64,000 bases of DNA from assembly GCA_905221375.1 (NCBI GenBank), contig CAJNCY010000001.1, positions 186,001-250,000 on the forward strand. Reading direction: 5' to 3'. Both the position numbers and the translations under genes were made by a program. Below are positions 44,502 through 53,168 of the stretch, in pieces. The notes beneath the pieces were generated by a model. That model worked only from the letters and a program-made list of their open reading frames with translations. It made no database searches and had not been told where the DNA came from. Origin of the DNA: a bacterium (GTDB taxonomy: Bacteria > Bacillota > Bacilli > Lactobacillales > Streptococcaceae). The stretch's first letter is position 1. Every line of letters begins with the position of its first letter.

Positions 44502-46388
44502 TTAGATTTTCACTTCGATAAGAGCATCACCCTTCGCAACTGAACCTGTTGCGACTGGAGCTACTGAAGAGAAGTCAGCTGTATTTGTAACGATAACCAT
44601 TGTTGTATCATCAAGACCAGCTGCAGCGATTTTGTTTGAGTCAAATGTTCCAAGAACATCGCCAGCTTTCACTTTGTCACCTTGAGCAACTTTTTGTTCA
44701 AAACCTTCACCGTTCATTGTTACAGTGTCGATACCAACGTGAATCAAGACTTCAGCACCATTAGTTGTTTTCAAACCAAAGGCGTGTCCTGTTGCAAAGG
44801 CGATTGAAACTTCAGCATCAGCTGGTGCATAAACCACACCTTGGCTTGGTTTCACAGCGATACCTTGTCCCATAGCTCCACTTGAGAAGACTGGGTCATT
44901 GACATCAGCAAGAGCAACGACGTCACCAACAATAGGGGTTACAAGTGTTTCATTTTGAAGAGCTGCTGGAATGTTACCAGTTGTTTCTTCTTGGACCAAA
45001 CGTTCTGTCTCTACTTCAGTAGCAACTTCTTTTTCATCCTCGTAACCAAACATGTAAGTAAGAGCAAAACCAAGTGCAAATGATACAGCTACCATGAGAA
45101 GGTATTGGGCAAGTTGTCCGTTACCAACATAAAGCATTGTACCAGGGATGATGGTGATACCATTACCAGTACCAGCAAGTCCAAGGATTGAAGCCAATCC
45201 ACCACCGATTGCACCAGCAATCAATGAAAGGAAGAATGGTTTACGGAAGCGCAAGTTAACCCCGAAGATAGCAGGCTCTGTAATACCGAGGAAGGCAGAA
45301 AGAGCAGCTGGGAAAGCAAGAGTTTTTAGTTTTGGATTTTTAGTTTTGACACCAACCGCAACAGTCGCAGCACCTTGAGCTGTCATAGCAGCTGTGATGA
45401 TAGCGTTGAATGGGTTAGCATGGTCAGCAGCAAGCAATTGAACTTCAAGCAAGTTGAAGATGTGGTGCACACCTGACACGACGATCAATTGGTGAACCCC
45501 ACCAATCAAGAAACCACCAAGACCAAATGGCATGCTGAGGATCGCTTTTGTAGCGATAAGGATGTAGTTTTCAACAACGTGGAAGACTGGTCCGATGACA
45601 AAGAGTCCAAGGATAGACATCACCAAAAGTGTCACGAATGGTGTTACCAAAAGGTCAATGACATCTGGAACAACCTTGCGGACAAGTTTTTCAAATTTAG
45701 CTCCGACAACCCCGATGATGAAGGCTGGAAGAACGGAACCTTGTAAACCAACAACAGGGATGAAACCAAAGAAGTTCATAGCTGTTACTTCACCACCTTG
45801 AGCAACTGCCCAAGCGTTTGGAAGTGAGCCAGAAACAAGCATCATACCTAGAACGATACCAACGGCAGGGTTACCACCGAATACACGGAAGGTTGACCAA
45901 ACAACCAAACCTGGCAAGATGATGAAGGCTGTATCTGTCAAGATTTGAGTGTAAGTTGCAAAGTCTCCTGGAAGTGGCATTTCAAGAGCGTTGAAAAGAC
46001 CACGCACACCCATGAAGAGACCAGTTGCTACGATAACTGGGATGATTGGAACGAAAACGTCACCGAAAGTACGGATAGCACGTTGGAACCAGTTCCCTTG
46101 TTTAGCAGCTTCTGCTTTCATGTCATCTTTAGATGATGTTGGCAAACCAAGTGCAACAACTTCATCGTACATTTTGTTAACTGTACCTGTACCAAAGATG
46201 ATTTGGTATTGACCTGAGTTAAAGAAAGCACCTTGAACTTTTTCCAAGTTCTCAATCACTTCTTTATTGATTTTTCCTTCATCTTTGACCATGACACGTA
46301 GACGAGTCGCACAGTGGGCAACACTGTTGACATTTTCACGTCCGCCCAAGGCATCGATGACTTTTTTTGCAATTTCCTGATTGTTCAT
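44502..46388 (-). CDS. scrA: PTS sucrose-specific EIIBCA component
   Basis: Membrane permease that imports sucrose and phosphorylates it to sucrose-6-phosphate. 628 residues. IIB domain first (phosphocysteine in SVAHCATRLRV near residue 26), then IIC with about ten membrane helices (about 105-460; GITEPAIFGVNLRFRKPFF is the family signature). A Glu-rich linker precedes the IIA domain (from about 490; active histidine in EVLIHVGIDTV near 565). ATG at 46388, with AAGGAG 10 nt upstream; a TTG two codons earlier is unlikely. Divergent from scrB, sharing a regulated intergenic region. Confidence 0.95.
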   Translation of the reverse strand: MNNQEIAKKVIDALGGRENVNSVAHCATRLRVMVKDEGKINKEVIENLEKVQGAFFNSGQYQIIFGTGTVNKMYDEVVALGLPTSSKDDMKAEAAKQGNWFQRAIRTFGDVFVPIIPVIVATGLFMGVRGLFNALEMPLPGDFATYTQILTDTAFIILPGLVVWSTFRVFGGNPAVGIVLGMMLVSGSLPNAWAVAQGGEVTAMNFFGFIPVVGLQGSVLPAFIIGVVGAKFEKLVRKVVPDVIDLLVTPFVTLLVMSILGLFVIGPVFHVVENYILIATKAILSMPFGLGGFLIGGVHQLIVVSGVHHIFNLLEVQLLAADHANPFNAIITAAMTAQGAATVAVGVKTKNPKLKTLAFPAALSAFLGITEPAIFGVNLRFRKPFFLSLIAGAIGGGLASILGLAGTGNGITIIPGTMLYVGNGQLAQYLLMVAVSFALGFALTYMFGYEDEKEVATEVETERLVQEETTGNIPAALQNETLVTPIVGDVVALADVNDPVFSSGAMGQGIAVKPSQGVVYAPADAEVSIAFATGHAFGLKTTNGAEVLIHVGIDTVTMNGEGFEQKVAQGDKVKAGDVLGTFDSNKIAAAGLDDTTMVIVTNTADFSSVAPVATGSVAKGDALIEVKI

Positions 46389-46424
46389 TTGCAAAAATCT
46401 CCTTATATAAAATTTTGTTCTTGT

Positions 46425-46440
46425 TTGAAAGCGATTTTAT
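46425..46440 (+). promoter_or_regulatory. cre-like site in the scrA leader
   Basis: TTGAAAGCGATTTTAT matches the cre consensus WTGNNARCGNWWWCAW at 15 of 16 positions (the C is T). It lies downstream of the scrA start site, where CcpA would act as a roadblock. Confidence 0.65.
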
Positions 46441-46456
46441 TCGCCCTACGACTATT

Positions 46457-46492
46457 ATTTTATCATGTTTTAGAAATATGTCAAGCGTTTTG
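46457..46492 (-). promoter_or_regulatory. scrA: scrA promoter with ScrR-like operator
   Basis: Minus strand TTGACA (46479-46484), 16-nt spacer, TAAAAT (46457-46462). The -35 overlaps CAAAACGCTTG, a LacI-type half-palindrome similar to the CAAACGTTTG at the scrB side. Confidence 0.8.
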
Positions 46493-46663
46493 CAGAAAAA
46501 ATATTCTATCCACTTAGTTGGCTCGTTTTAGATTGATTGATTTTGACTGTTTTATCAGGTTTTCCTTAAAAAATAAGTTTAAAATCTTGGTTAAAAGGGT
46601 TTTGTTTCATTATCTTTCATATTTTCCTGAAAATTTGATTGATTTCCTGCATTTATTTTATGA

Positions 46664-46673
46664 CAAACGTTTG
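46664..46673 (+). promoter_or_regulatory. ScrR-like operator upstream of scrB
   Basis: Palindrome CAAACGTTTG, overlapping a TTGACA at 46671-46676. Together with the similar site at scrA it fits a pair of LacI-family operators controlled by ScrR. Confidence 0.7.
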
Positions 46674-46704
46674 ACAGTTTTTTCTCTTTTTTAACATAAA
46701 AGGC

Positions 46705-46733
46705 TTGCTTTTTTTTCCGAAAACGGTTACTAT
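46705..46733 (+). promoter_or_regulatory. scrB: scrB-scrR promoter with cre-like overlap
   Basis: TTGCTT, 17-nt spacer, TACTAT, 33 nt before the scrB ATG. CCGAAAACGGTTACTA (46717-46732) overlaps the -10 and resembles a degenerate cre or second ScrR site. Confidence 0.6.
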
Positions 46734-46766
46734 TAAAAGTGATAAGATTTTTGGAGGAATGAAAGA

Positions 46767-48221
46767 ATGGAATGGACTACTGAGCGTCGTTACAGACTTT
46801 ATCAAGATTGGACGCAAGACGAAATTAAGAATATTAAGGAAAATATGGCACAATCTCCATGGCATACTCATTACCATGTTGAGCCAAAAACAGGACTTCT
46901 CAACGACCCAAATGGCTTTTCTTACTTTGATGGGAAGTGGATTGTTTTTTATCAGAACTTTCCTTTTGGTGCAACCCACGGTTTGAAATCTTGGGTGCAA
47001 TTGGAAAGTGAGGACTTGGTTCACTTCACAGAAACTGGTGTCAAAGTTTTACCTGATACTCCATTAGATAGCCACGGTGCCTACTCGGGTTCTGCCATGC
47101 AGTTTGGCGATAACTTATTTCTATTTTATACGGGAAATGTTCGCGATGAAAACTGGATCCGTCACCCATACCAGATCGGAGCTTTGATGGACAAGGATGG
47201 CAAGATTACAAAGATTGATAAGATCTTGATCGACCAGCCAGCAGACTCTACTGACCACTTCCGTGATCCGCAAATTTTTAACTTCAAGGGCCAATACTAT
47301 GCTATCGTCGGAGGACAGGACTTGGAGAAAAAAGGCTTCGTCCGTCTCTACAAGGCTGTTGACAATGACTACACAAACTGGCAAGCAGTTGGCGACCTTG
47401 ACTTTGCTAACGACCGCACTGCCTACATGATGGAATGCCCAAATCTAGTCTTTGTAGGCGAGCAACCTGTCCTTCTCTACTGCCCACAAGGATTGGATAA
47501 AGATGTTCTAGATTACGACAATATCTATCCAAATATGTATAAGATTGGGGCTTCCTTTGACCCTGAAAATGCTAAAATGGTAGATGTATCTCAGCTTCAA
47601 AATATGGATTACGGTTTCGAAGCCTATGCTACCCAAGCCTTCAACGCTCCTGACGGACGCGCTCTAGCAGTTAGCTGGCTTGGTTTGCCAGATGTTTCTT
47701 ACCCATCTGACCGTTTTGACCACCAAGGAACCTTCTCTTTGGTCAAAGAACTAACTATCAAAGACGGCAAACTCTACCAATACCCAGTCACAGCGATTAA
47801 GGACCTTCGTGCTTCTGAACAAGCCTTCTCAAACCGTGCCCAAACCAATAACACTTACGAACTCGAACTCAACTTGGAAGCTAATAGCCAGAGCGAGATT
47901 GTTTTACTAGCTGATCAAGAAGGTAAGGGACTTTCAATCAACTTTGACCTTGTAAATGGTCAAGTGATAGTGGATCGTAGCCAGGCTGGTGAACAGTATG
48001 CTCAAGAATTTGGAACAACTCGTTCTTGCCCAATCAATAACCAGGCTACTACTGCTACAATTTTCATCGATAACTCTGTCTTTGAAATTTTCATCAATAA
48101 AGGAGAAAAAGTATTTTCTGGTCGTGTCTTCCCACATGCAGACCAAAATGGTATCCTCATCAAATCTGGAAACCCAACTGGAACTTACTATGAATTAGAT
48201 TATGGTCGCAAAGCTAACTGA
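46767..48221 (+). CDS. scrB: Sucrose-6-phosphate hydrolase ScrB (GH32)
   Basis: Cleaves sucrose-6-phosphate to glucose-6-phosphate and fructose in the cytoplasm. 484 residues of glycoside hydrolase family 32. The five-bladed propeller carries the nucleophile motif LLNDPNGFSYF near residue 47, the RDP transition-state motif DHFRDPQIF near 164, and the acid/base EC motif MMECPNLVF near 222. A C-terminal beta-sandwich ends with YYELDYG. GGAGG lies 12 nt upstream of the ATG. scrR starts inside its 3' end (20-nt overlap), so the two are coupled. Confidence 0.96.
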   Translation: MEWTTERRYRLYQDWTQDEIKNIKENMAQSPWHTHYHVEPKTGLLNDPNGFSYFDGKWIVFYQNFPFGATHGLKSWVQLESEDLVHFTETGVKVLPDTPLDSHGAYSGSAMQFGDNLFLFYTGNVRDENWIRHPYQIGALMDKDGKITKIDKILIDQPADSTDHFRDPQIFNFKGQYYAIVGGQDLEKKGFVRLYKAVDNDYTNWQAVGDLDFANDRTAYMMECPNLVFVGEQPVLLYCPQGLDKDVLDYDNIYPNMYKIGASFDPENAKMVDVSQLQNMDYGFEAYATQAFNAPDGRALAVSWLGLPDVSYPSDRFDHQGTFSLVKELTIKDGKLYQYPVTAIKDLRASEQAFSNRAQTNNTYELELNLEANSQSEIVLLADQEGKGLSINFDLVNGQVIVDRSQAGEQYAQEFGTTRSCPINNQATTATIFIDNSVFEIFINKGEKVFSGRVFPHADQNGILIKSGNPTGTYYELDYGRKAN

Positions 48222-49167
48222 TGTCGCCAAACTTGCAGGCGTCAGCCCTACTACCGTCTCACGGGTTATCAATAAAAAAGGATATCTATCTGAAAAAACC
48301 ATTCAAAAGGTTAATGAAGCCATGCGAGAATTGGGCTATAAACCCAACAACCTGGCTCGTAGTCTACAAGGAAAGTCAGCTAAGTTAATCGGCTTGATTT
48401 TCCCCAATATTTCCAATGTTTTCTATGCAGAATTGATTGATAAATTGGAACACCAACTCTTTAAGAATGGTTACAAGACCATCATCTGCAATAGTGAGCA
48501 CGATTCTGAAAAAGAACGCGAGTACATCGAAATGCTCGAAGCCAATCAGGTGGACGGTATCATTTCTGGTAGCCACAACTTGGGAATTGAAGACTACAAT
48601 CGTGTAACAGCTCCGATTATTTCCTTTGACCGAAACTTATCACCAGACATTCCTGTCGTTTCCTCTGATAACTATGCTGGTGGTGTTCTTGCTGCCCAGA
48701 CTTTGGCTAAGACAGGCGCCCAGTCTATCATTATGATTACAGGGAATGACAATTCCAATTCGCCAACTGGACTACGCCACGCTGGCTTTGCATCTGTACT
48801 CCCAAAAGCACCTATTATCAATGTTTCCAGTGACTTTTCTCCCGTCAGAAAAGAAATGGAAATCAAGAATATCTTGACTCGTCAAAAACCAGATGCCATT
48901 TTTGCTTCAGATGATTTGACAGCTATTCTGGTCATTAAAATTGCTCAAGAACTAGGCATTTCTGTCCCTGAAGAGCTCAAGGTCATCGGCTACGATGGGA
49001 CCTACTTTATCGAGAATTACTACCCTCAACTGGCTACTGTCAAGCAACCCTTGGAAGAAATTGCCTGCCTCACTGTTGACCTCCTCTTACAAAAAATCGA
49101 AGGCAAGGAAGTCGCAACAACTGGTTACTTTTTACCAGTTACTCTATTACCTGGAAAAAGTATTTAA
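48202..49167 (+). CDS. scrR: Sucrose operon repressor ScrR (LacI family)
   Basis: Represses scrA and scrB when sucrose is absent. 321 residues. N-terminal HTH LTDVAKLAGVSPTTVSRVIN (residues 5-24) and the hinge helix KPNNLARSLQGKS; then the periplasmic-binding-protein-type sensor domain (LIGLIFPNISN from ~63). It overlaps scrB by 20 nt, so it is produced with the enzyme and closes the feedback loop. Operators are likely the CAAACGTTTG and CAAAACGCTTG sites in the scrA-scrB spacer. Confidence 0.95.
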   Translation: MVAKLTDVAKLAGVSPTTVSRVINKKGYLSEKTIQKVNEAMRELGYKPNNLARSLQGKSAKLIGLIFPNISNVFYAELIDKLEHQLFKNGYKTIICNSEHDSEKEREYIEMLEANQVDGIISGSHNLGIEDYNRVTAPIISFDRNLSPDIPVVSSDNYAGGVLAAQTLAKTGAQSIIMITGNDNSNSPTGLRHAGFASVLPKAPIINVSSDFSPVRKEMEIKNILTRQKPDAIFASDDLTAILVIKIAQELGISVPEELKVIGYDGTYFIENYYPQLATVKQPLEEIACLTVDLLLQKIEGKEVATTGYFLPVTLLPGKSI

Positions 49168-49270
49168 TACTCAATGAAAATCAAAGAGCAAACTAGGAAG
49201 CTAGCCGCAGGCTGTACTTGAGTACGGCAAGGCGAAGCTGACGTGGTTTGAATTTGATTTTCGAAGAGTA
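49168..49270 (+). repeat. BOX element, boxC-boxA type (103 bp)
   Basis: Starts directly after the scrR stop codon with TACTCAATGAAAATC and ends TTTTCGAAGAGTA; same orientation as the copy at 39304. No boxB. Confidence 0.93.
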
Positions 49271-49280
49271 TAAGCACAAG

Positions 49281-49312
49281 AAAAACTCAGACCGATCGGT
49301 CTGAGTTTTTTT
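49281..49312. terminator. Bidirectional terminator between scrR and mvaA
   Basis: AAAACTCAGACC-GATC-GGTCTGAGTTTT is a perfect palindrome with A/T tracts on both sides, serving both convergent genes. Confidence 0.94.
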
Positions 49313-50585
49313 ATGATCTTAAGTTTTCGAGATAGTGCTGGGCTGTCTCTAGGTTAAAGGTTTTCTCTGCGATGAGGCGATCGACTAGAGGAGCAACTTC
49401 AGATTCACTAGCACCTGCTAAGAGAGCTAAAGATTTGGCCTGCAATTTCATGTGACCTTGCTGGATTCCTGTACTCACCAAGGCTTTCAGAGCTGCAAAG
49501 TTTTGGGCAAGACCAATAGACACGATAAGCTGGGCTAATTCTTTGGCACAAGGATTTCCCAGTAGTTCGTGACTGAGGGCTACACGAGGGTTGAGACCGA
49601 TAGAGCCACCCTTGGTCGCTACAGGCATAGGCAGGGTCATCTCACCGAGCAATTCTTCTCTTTCCATGTCCAGTGTCCATTGACTAAGACCTTGATAGCG
49701 TCCATTTCGACTGGCAAAAGCATGTGCTCCTGCCTCAATAGCACGCCAGTCATTACCAGTTGCAATCAAAATGGCATCAATTCCGTTAAAAATCCCTTTA
49801 TTGTGGGTAGCTGCTCTATAGGGGTCTGCTTGGGCAAACTGGCTAGCCAAAGCCATTTTCTCCGCAATCTCTCGTCCTTGATTCTTTTGAGGACTCAAGT
49901 AACGCAAGGCGATGCGACAGCTTGAAGTCACCAGAGAATCGGTCGCGTAGTTAGATAGAATCCCCATGAGACTCTGTCCCTGACTGAGTTCTTCTAAGAC
50001 TGGTTTCAAGGCTTCCAGCATGGTGTTGAGCATATTGGCTCCCATAGCTTCTTGGGTATCGACATGGAGATAAACAACGAGAAAGTCTGTTTCGCCTTCA
50101 ATCTGTTCTATATGTAGATCACGCGCCCCGCCCCCGCGTTTAACAATGGAAGGATAGGCTTGATTGGCAAGTTCCAAGAGTTCGGCTTTCTTGCTGGCAA
50201 TTTTCTCTTGCGCTTGTTCAGGATTAGCAACTTGATAAAGAGCTACCTGCCCAATCATCCGGCGCTCATGAACTTGAGCAGTAAAACCGCCTGCTCGCTT
50301 GATGATTTTACTGGCATAGCTGGCCGCAGCAACCACAGACGGTTCTTCTGTCACATAGGGAACTGTGTATTCCTGACCGTTAACGAGAACCTCTGGGACC
50401 AGCGAATAAGGCAGAGAAAAAGTTCCCACTACATTCTCACTCAGCTGGTCTGCCACAGTCACACTCATCTGTTCATCCTGCTCCAGACTCGCTTGTCTCT
50501 CAGGACTAAGGAGCGCCTGAGCTTTTAACAGCTCGAGGCGCTCTTGGTATGATTTTTTAGAAAATCCATTCCAACTTATCTTCAT
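49311..50585 (-). CDS. mvaA: Hydroxymethylglutaryl-CoA reductase (class II)
   Basis: Makes mevalonate from HMG-CoA for isoprenoid and undecaprenyl synthesis. 424 residues, class II type. Signatures include SENVVGTFSLPYSLVP with the catalytic Glu near residue 52, AASYASKIIKRAGGF for substrate binding, and the catalytic ATHNKGIFNGIDA loop near residue 270. Its ATG overlaps the mvaS stop codon by one base, so they are translationally coupled. Streptococci depend on the mevalonate pathway; its genes lie in two places, of which this is the upper-pathway pair. Confidence 0.95.
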   Translation of the reverse strand: MKISWNGFSKKSYQERLELLKAQALLSPERQASLEQDEQMSVTVADQLSENVVGTFSLPYSLVPEVLVNGQEYTVPYVTEEPSVVAAASYASKIIKRAGGFTAQVHERRMIGQVALYQVANPEQAQEKIASKKAELLELANQAYPSIVKRGGGARDLHIEQIEGETDFLVVYLHVDTQEAMGANMLNTMLEALKPVLEELSQGQSLMGILSNYATDSLVTSSCRIALRYLSPQKNQGREIAEKMALASQFAQADPYRAATHNKGIFNGIDAILIATGNDWRAIEAGAHAFASRNGRYQGLSQWTLDMEREELLGEMTLPMPVATKGGSIGLNPRVALSHELLGNPCAKELAQLIVSIGLAQNFAALKALVSTGIQQGHMKLQAKSLALLAGASESEVAPLVDRLIAEKTFNLETAQHYLENLRS

Positions 50586-51757
50586 TATTTTTCAACCTTG
50601 CTATAACGGCGTTGGTGGTCAACAATTTCAACCAAGGCAAAATCTTGATTTTCATAGCCAGCAAACTGGGCAGAGTTTGTTTCATCCAAGTCCACTTCCT
50701 CAAAGAAGACTTTTTCATAATCTGCAACGGATAGGGCAGTTCGTTGGTTGAGCTTATTCAAGCGGTCTTTATCCAGATAAGCTTCATATCCTTCAACCAA
50801 TTCACCACTGAAGAACTCAGCCACAGCACCACTTCCGTAACTATAAAGGGCGATTTTATCCCCAGCCTTCAAGCTATCTGTATTTTCCAAGAGAGACAAA
50901 AGTCCAAGAAAGAGGGAACCTGTATAGATATTCCCTACCTTTTGACTGTAGAGAATAGACTGGTCAAAATGCTTTTGCAAGAGGTCTTTTTTCTCTTGAG
51001 GCAGGCTCTTATCCATGATTTTTTTCAAGCCTTTTAGCGCTAATTTAGGATAAGGCAAGTGGAAGCAAACAGCTGCAAAATCATCCAAAGTAAGCTGGTA
51101 GCGTTTTTGATATTCAAGCCAAGTCGTTTTCAAACTATCCAAATATTGTTGGGTAGAATAGACACCATTTACATAAGGGGTTGTTGAGTAATTTGGACGC
51201 CAAAAATCCATGATGTCACGGGTTTGAGCCACATTGTCATTATTAAAGGCCATAATGCGTGGATTTTGTGTAATCAACATAGCCACACTTCCAGCACCCT
51301 GAGTTGGTTCTCCCGGAGTTTCAATACCATATTTGGCAATATCACTGGCAATAACCAAAACTTTGGACTCTGGAGAATTTTCCACATGCAATTTGGCATA
51401 ATGAAGGGCAGCTGTCGCTCCATAGCAGGCTTCTTTGATCTCGAAACTACGAGCAAAGGGCTGGATGCCCAGCAAGCCATGCACAAAGACAGCCGCAGCC
51501 TTACTCTGGTCAATTCCTGACTCAGTCGCCACAATGACCATGTCAATTTCTGCTCTTTCTTGCTCAGTTAAAATAGAGTCACTTGCACTGGCCGCCAAGG
51601 TCACGATATCCTCAGTTAGGGGCGCAATACTCAATTCCTTGAGCAAGAGTCCTTTGCTTAATTTTTCAGGGTCAATTCCCCTCGCTTCTGCTAAGTCTTG
51701 TAATTTCAAGACATATTGACTGGTCGCAAAACCAATCTTATCAATACCGATTGTCAT
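50585..51757 (-). CDS. mvaS: Hydroxymethylglutaryl-CoA synthase
   Basis: Condenses acetyl-CoA with acetoacetyl-CoA to HMG-CoA, the first committed step of the mevalonate pathway. 390 residues from the ATG at 51757. Catalytic cysteine in KEACYGATAALHYAK near residue 110; FHLPYPKLALKG carries the conserved histidine near 233. An ATG 8 codons upstream lacks a ribosome binding site, while GAGGTAAAT precedes this one. Heads the mvaS-mvaA unit. Confidence 0.95.
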   Translation of the reverse strand: MTIGIDKIGFATSQYVLKLQDLAEARGIDPEKLSKGLLLKELSIAPLTEDIVTLAASASDSILTEQERAEIDMVIVATESGIDQSKAAAVFVHGLLGIQPFARSFEIKEACYGATAALHYAKLHVENSPESKVLVIASDIAKYGIETPGEPTQGAGSVAMLITQNPRIMAFNNDNVAQTRDIMDFWRPNYSTTPYVNGVYSTQQYLDSLKTTWLEYQKRYQLTLDDFAAVCFHLPYPKLALKGLKKIMDKSLPQEKKDLLQKHFDQSILYSQKVGNIYTGSLFLGLLSLLENTDSLKAGDKIALYSYGSGAVAEFFSGELVEGYEAYLDKDRLNKLNQRTALSVADYEKVFFEEVDLDETNSAQFAGYENQDFALVEIVDHQRRYSKVEK

Positions 51758-51831
51758 ATTTACCTCTGTTTTATCATTCATTGTAAAAAATCGTTCTATA
51801 CTATTTTATCACAAATGGCAGTAAAAGAGAG

Positions 51832-51860
51832 AAAAAAGACTTGATTCACCAAATCAAGTC
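51832..51860 (-). terminator. Terminator of the ThrE-type exporter pair
   Basis: Minus strand GACTTGATT, 5-nt loop, AATCAAGTC followed by TTTTTTC. Confidence 0.93.
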
Positions 51861-51870
51861 TCTTGTTCGT

Positions 51871-52320
51871 CTAACGATTTTGCTGTTTTCGTAAGTAGGA
51901 ATACAGTCTAAGAATCACTGTTCCGCTAGCCATGCCAATAGAGATTACCAGAGCCAACATGACAACTAAAGTTGCACTAGCAATCGCGTGACTGTAGTCT
52001 CCTGTCACAAAAAAGGCCGTTGTCCGATAAGACAGATATCCCGGAACCAGGGGTGCCAAAATGGCCAAGATAAAGACCACAGCAGGGGTCTTATAAAGAA
52101 TACTTAAAATCTGGCTGACACAAGAACCGATAATGGCCGCAATAAAGGTAGCCACAATAACATTGGTCGGTTCCTTGAGCAATAGATAAATTAGCCAGAC
52201 AGCCATGCCCAAAATTCCTCCTGGTAAGAGCATAGACCGTTGAACATTGAGTACGATTAAAAAAGTGATGATAGCAAGAAGACTTGCTACTGCTTGTAAT
52301 AAAAAGGTAGTTAGTGTCAT
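51871..52320 (-). CDS. Threonine/serine exporter-like protein, C-terminal (ThrE_2/YjjB-type) subunit
   Basis: A 149-residue membrane protein with about four to five helices (ILGMAVWLIYLLL, VATFIAAIIGSCVSQIL, VFILAILAPLVPGYLSY). It corresponds to the C-terminal half of ThrE, split into a separate gene. PLVPGYLSYRT is the conserved pore signature. It starts 1 nt after the N-terminal-type gene and surely works with it as a two-component exporter; the substrate (amino acids or dicarboxylates such as succinate in YjjPB) is not known. Confidence 0.87.
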   Translation of the reverse strand: MTLTTFLLQAVASLLAIITFLIVLNVQRSMLLPGGILGMAVWLIYLLLKEPTNVIVATFIAAIIGSCVSQILSILYKTPAVVFILAILAPLVPGYLSYRTTAFFVTGDYSHAIASATLVVMLALVISIGMASGTVILRLYSYLRKQQNR

Positions 52321-52321
52321 A

Positions 52322-53080
52322 TTAGTTCATCAATACCAAGGCGACAGAAGTTCCTGCCCCTAAAGCAAGGGTAATGAGTAGGGATTCAAACATCTTACTC
52401 ATACCAGAGTTTATGTGGTTGGTCATAATATCACGGACCGCATTGGTCAAGGCAATACCTGGTACAAAAGGCATGACCGCACCAGCTATAATCAAATCTG
52501 CCGTTGAGGGAAAGCCTGTGTAGCGAGCCCAAAACTGAGCTATCATCCCAAAGACAAAGGCTCCAGCAAAGGCTGTTACAAAGGGAATTCGGATAAACTT
52601 CTCCACATAGAGGGAAAAGGCAAAACCAAATAAAGTAGCCACTCCTGCCCCGAGTGCGTCGTAGATATTTCCACTAAACATAATTGAAAAGAAAGGAGCA
52701 CTAAAGGTCGCAGCCAAAGTTACCTGCAACTTAGTATAAGGAAGGGGCTGGGCTTGCAAGGCCTTCAATTGCTTGAAGGCTGTTTCTAAATCAATGTGCC
52801 CCCCAACCAGCTGACGAGAAATCTGGTTCACATCGCAGACTTTTTCGATGTTATAAGAAGAGGAGGTCACGCGCTTCATGCGCGAAATATTGGTATTTTC
52901 AATAGAGAAAAAAATAGCGGCAGGCATGGCAAGGACATTGCAATCCACAATCCCCTGCGAATGCGCAATACGGATCATGGTATCTTCTACACGATGGATT
53001 TCTGAGCCACTTTTAAGGAGAATAGTCCCCGCTAGCATAATCACATCGATGACGGCATTTAATTCTCTTGATTCTTCCAT
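52322..53080 (-). CDS. Threonine/serine exporter-like protein, N-terminal (ThrE/YjjP-type) subunit
   Basis: A 252-residue protein. The first ~110 residues form the soluble domain with ILLKSGSEIHRVEDTMIRI, after which come about five membrane helices including VMPFVPGIALTNAVRDI, the conserved motif of the family. AGGAGG lies 6 nt before the ATG. Operon of two genes; own terminator downstream. Confidence 0.88.
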   Translation of the reverse strand: MEESRELNAVIDVIMLAGTILLKSGSEIHRVEDTMIRIAHSQGIVDCNVLAMPAAIFFSIENTNISRMKRVTSSSYNIEKVCDVNQISRQLVGGHIDLETAFKQLKALQAQPLPYTKLQVTLAATFSAPFFSIMFSGNIYDALGAGVATLFGFAFSLYVEKFIRIPFVTAFAGAFVFGMIAQFWARYTGFPSTADLIIAGAVMPFVPGIALTNAVRDIMTNHINSGMSKMFESLLITLALGAGTSVALVLMN

Positions 53081-53130
53081 GCTTGCCTCCTTTTATCAAC
53101 TTCCTCTATTCTATCACAAATCTGGACTCA

Positions 53131-53165
53131 AAAAAAATCTTTGCCATGAAATCATGACAAAGATT
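53131..53165 (-). terminator. Terminator of stkP
   Basis: Minus strand AATCTTTGTCATGA/TCATGGCAAAGATT (about 13-bp stem) followed by an eight-base T-run; begins 4 nt after the stkP stop codon. Confidence 0.93.
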
Positions 53166-53168
53166 CGT

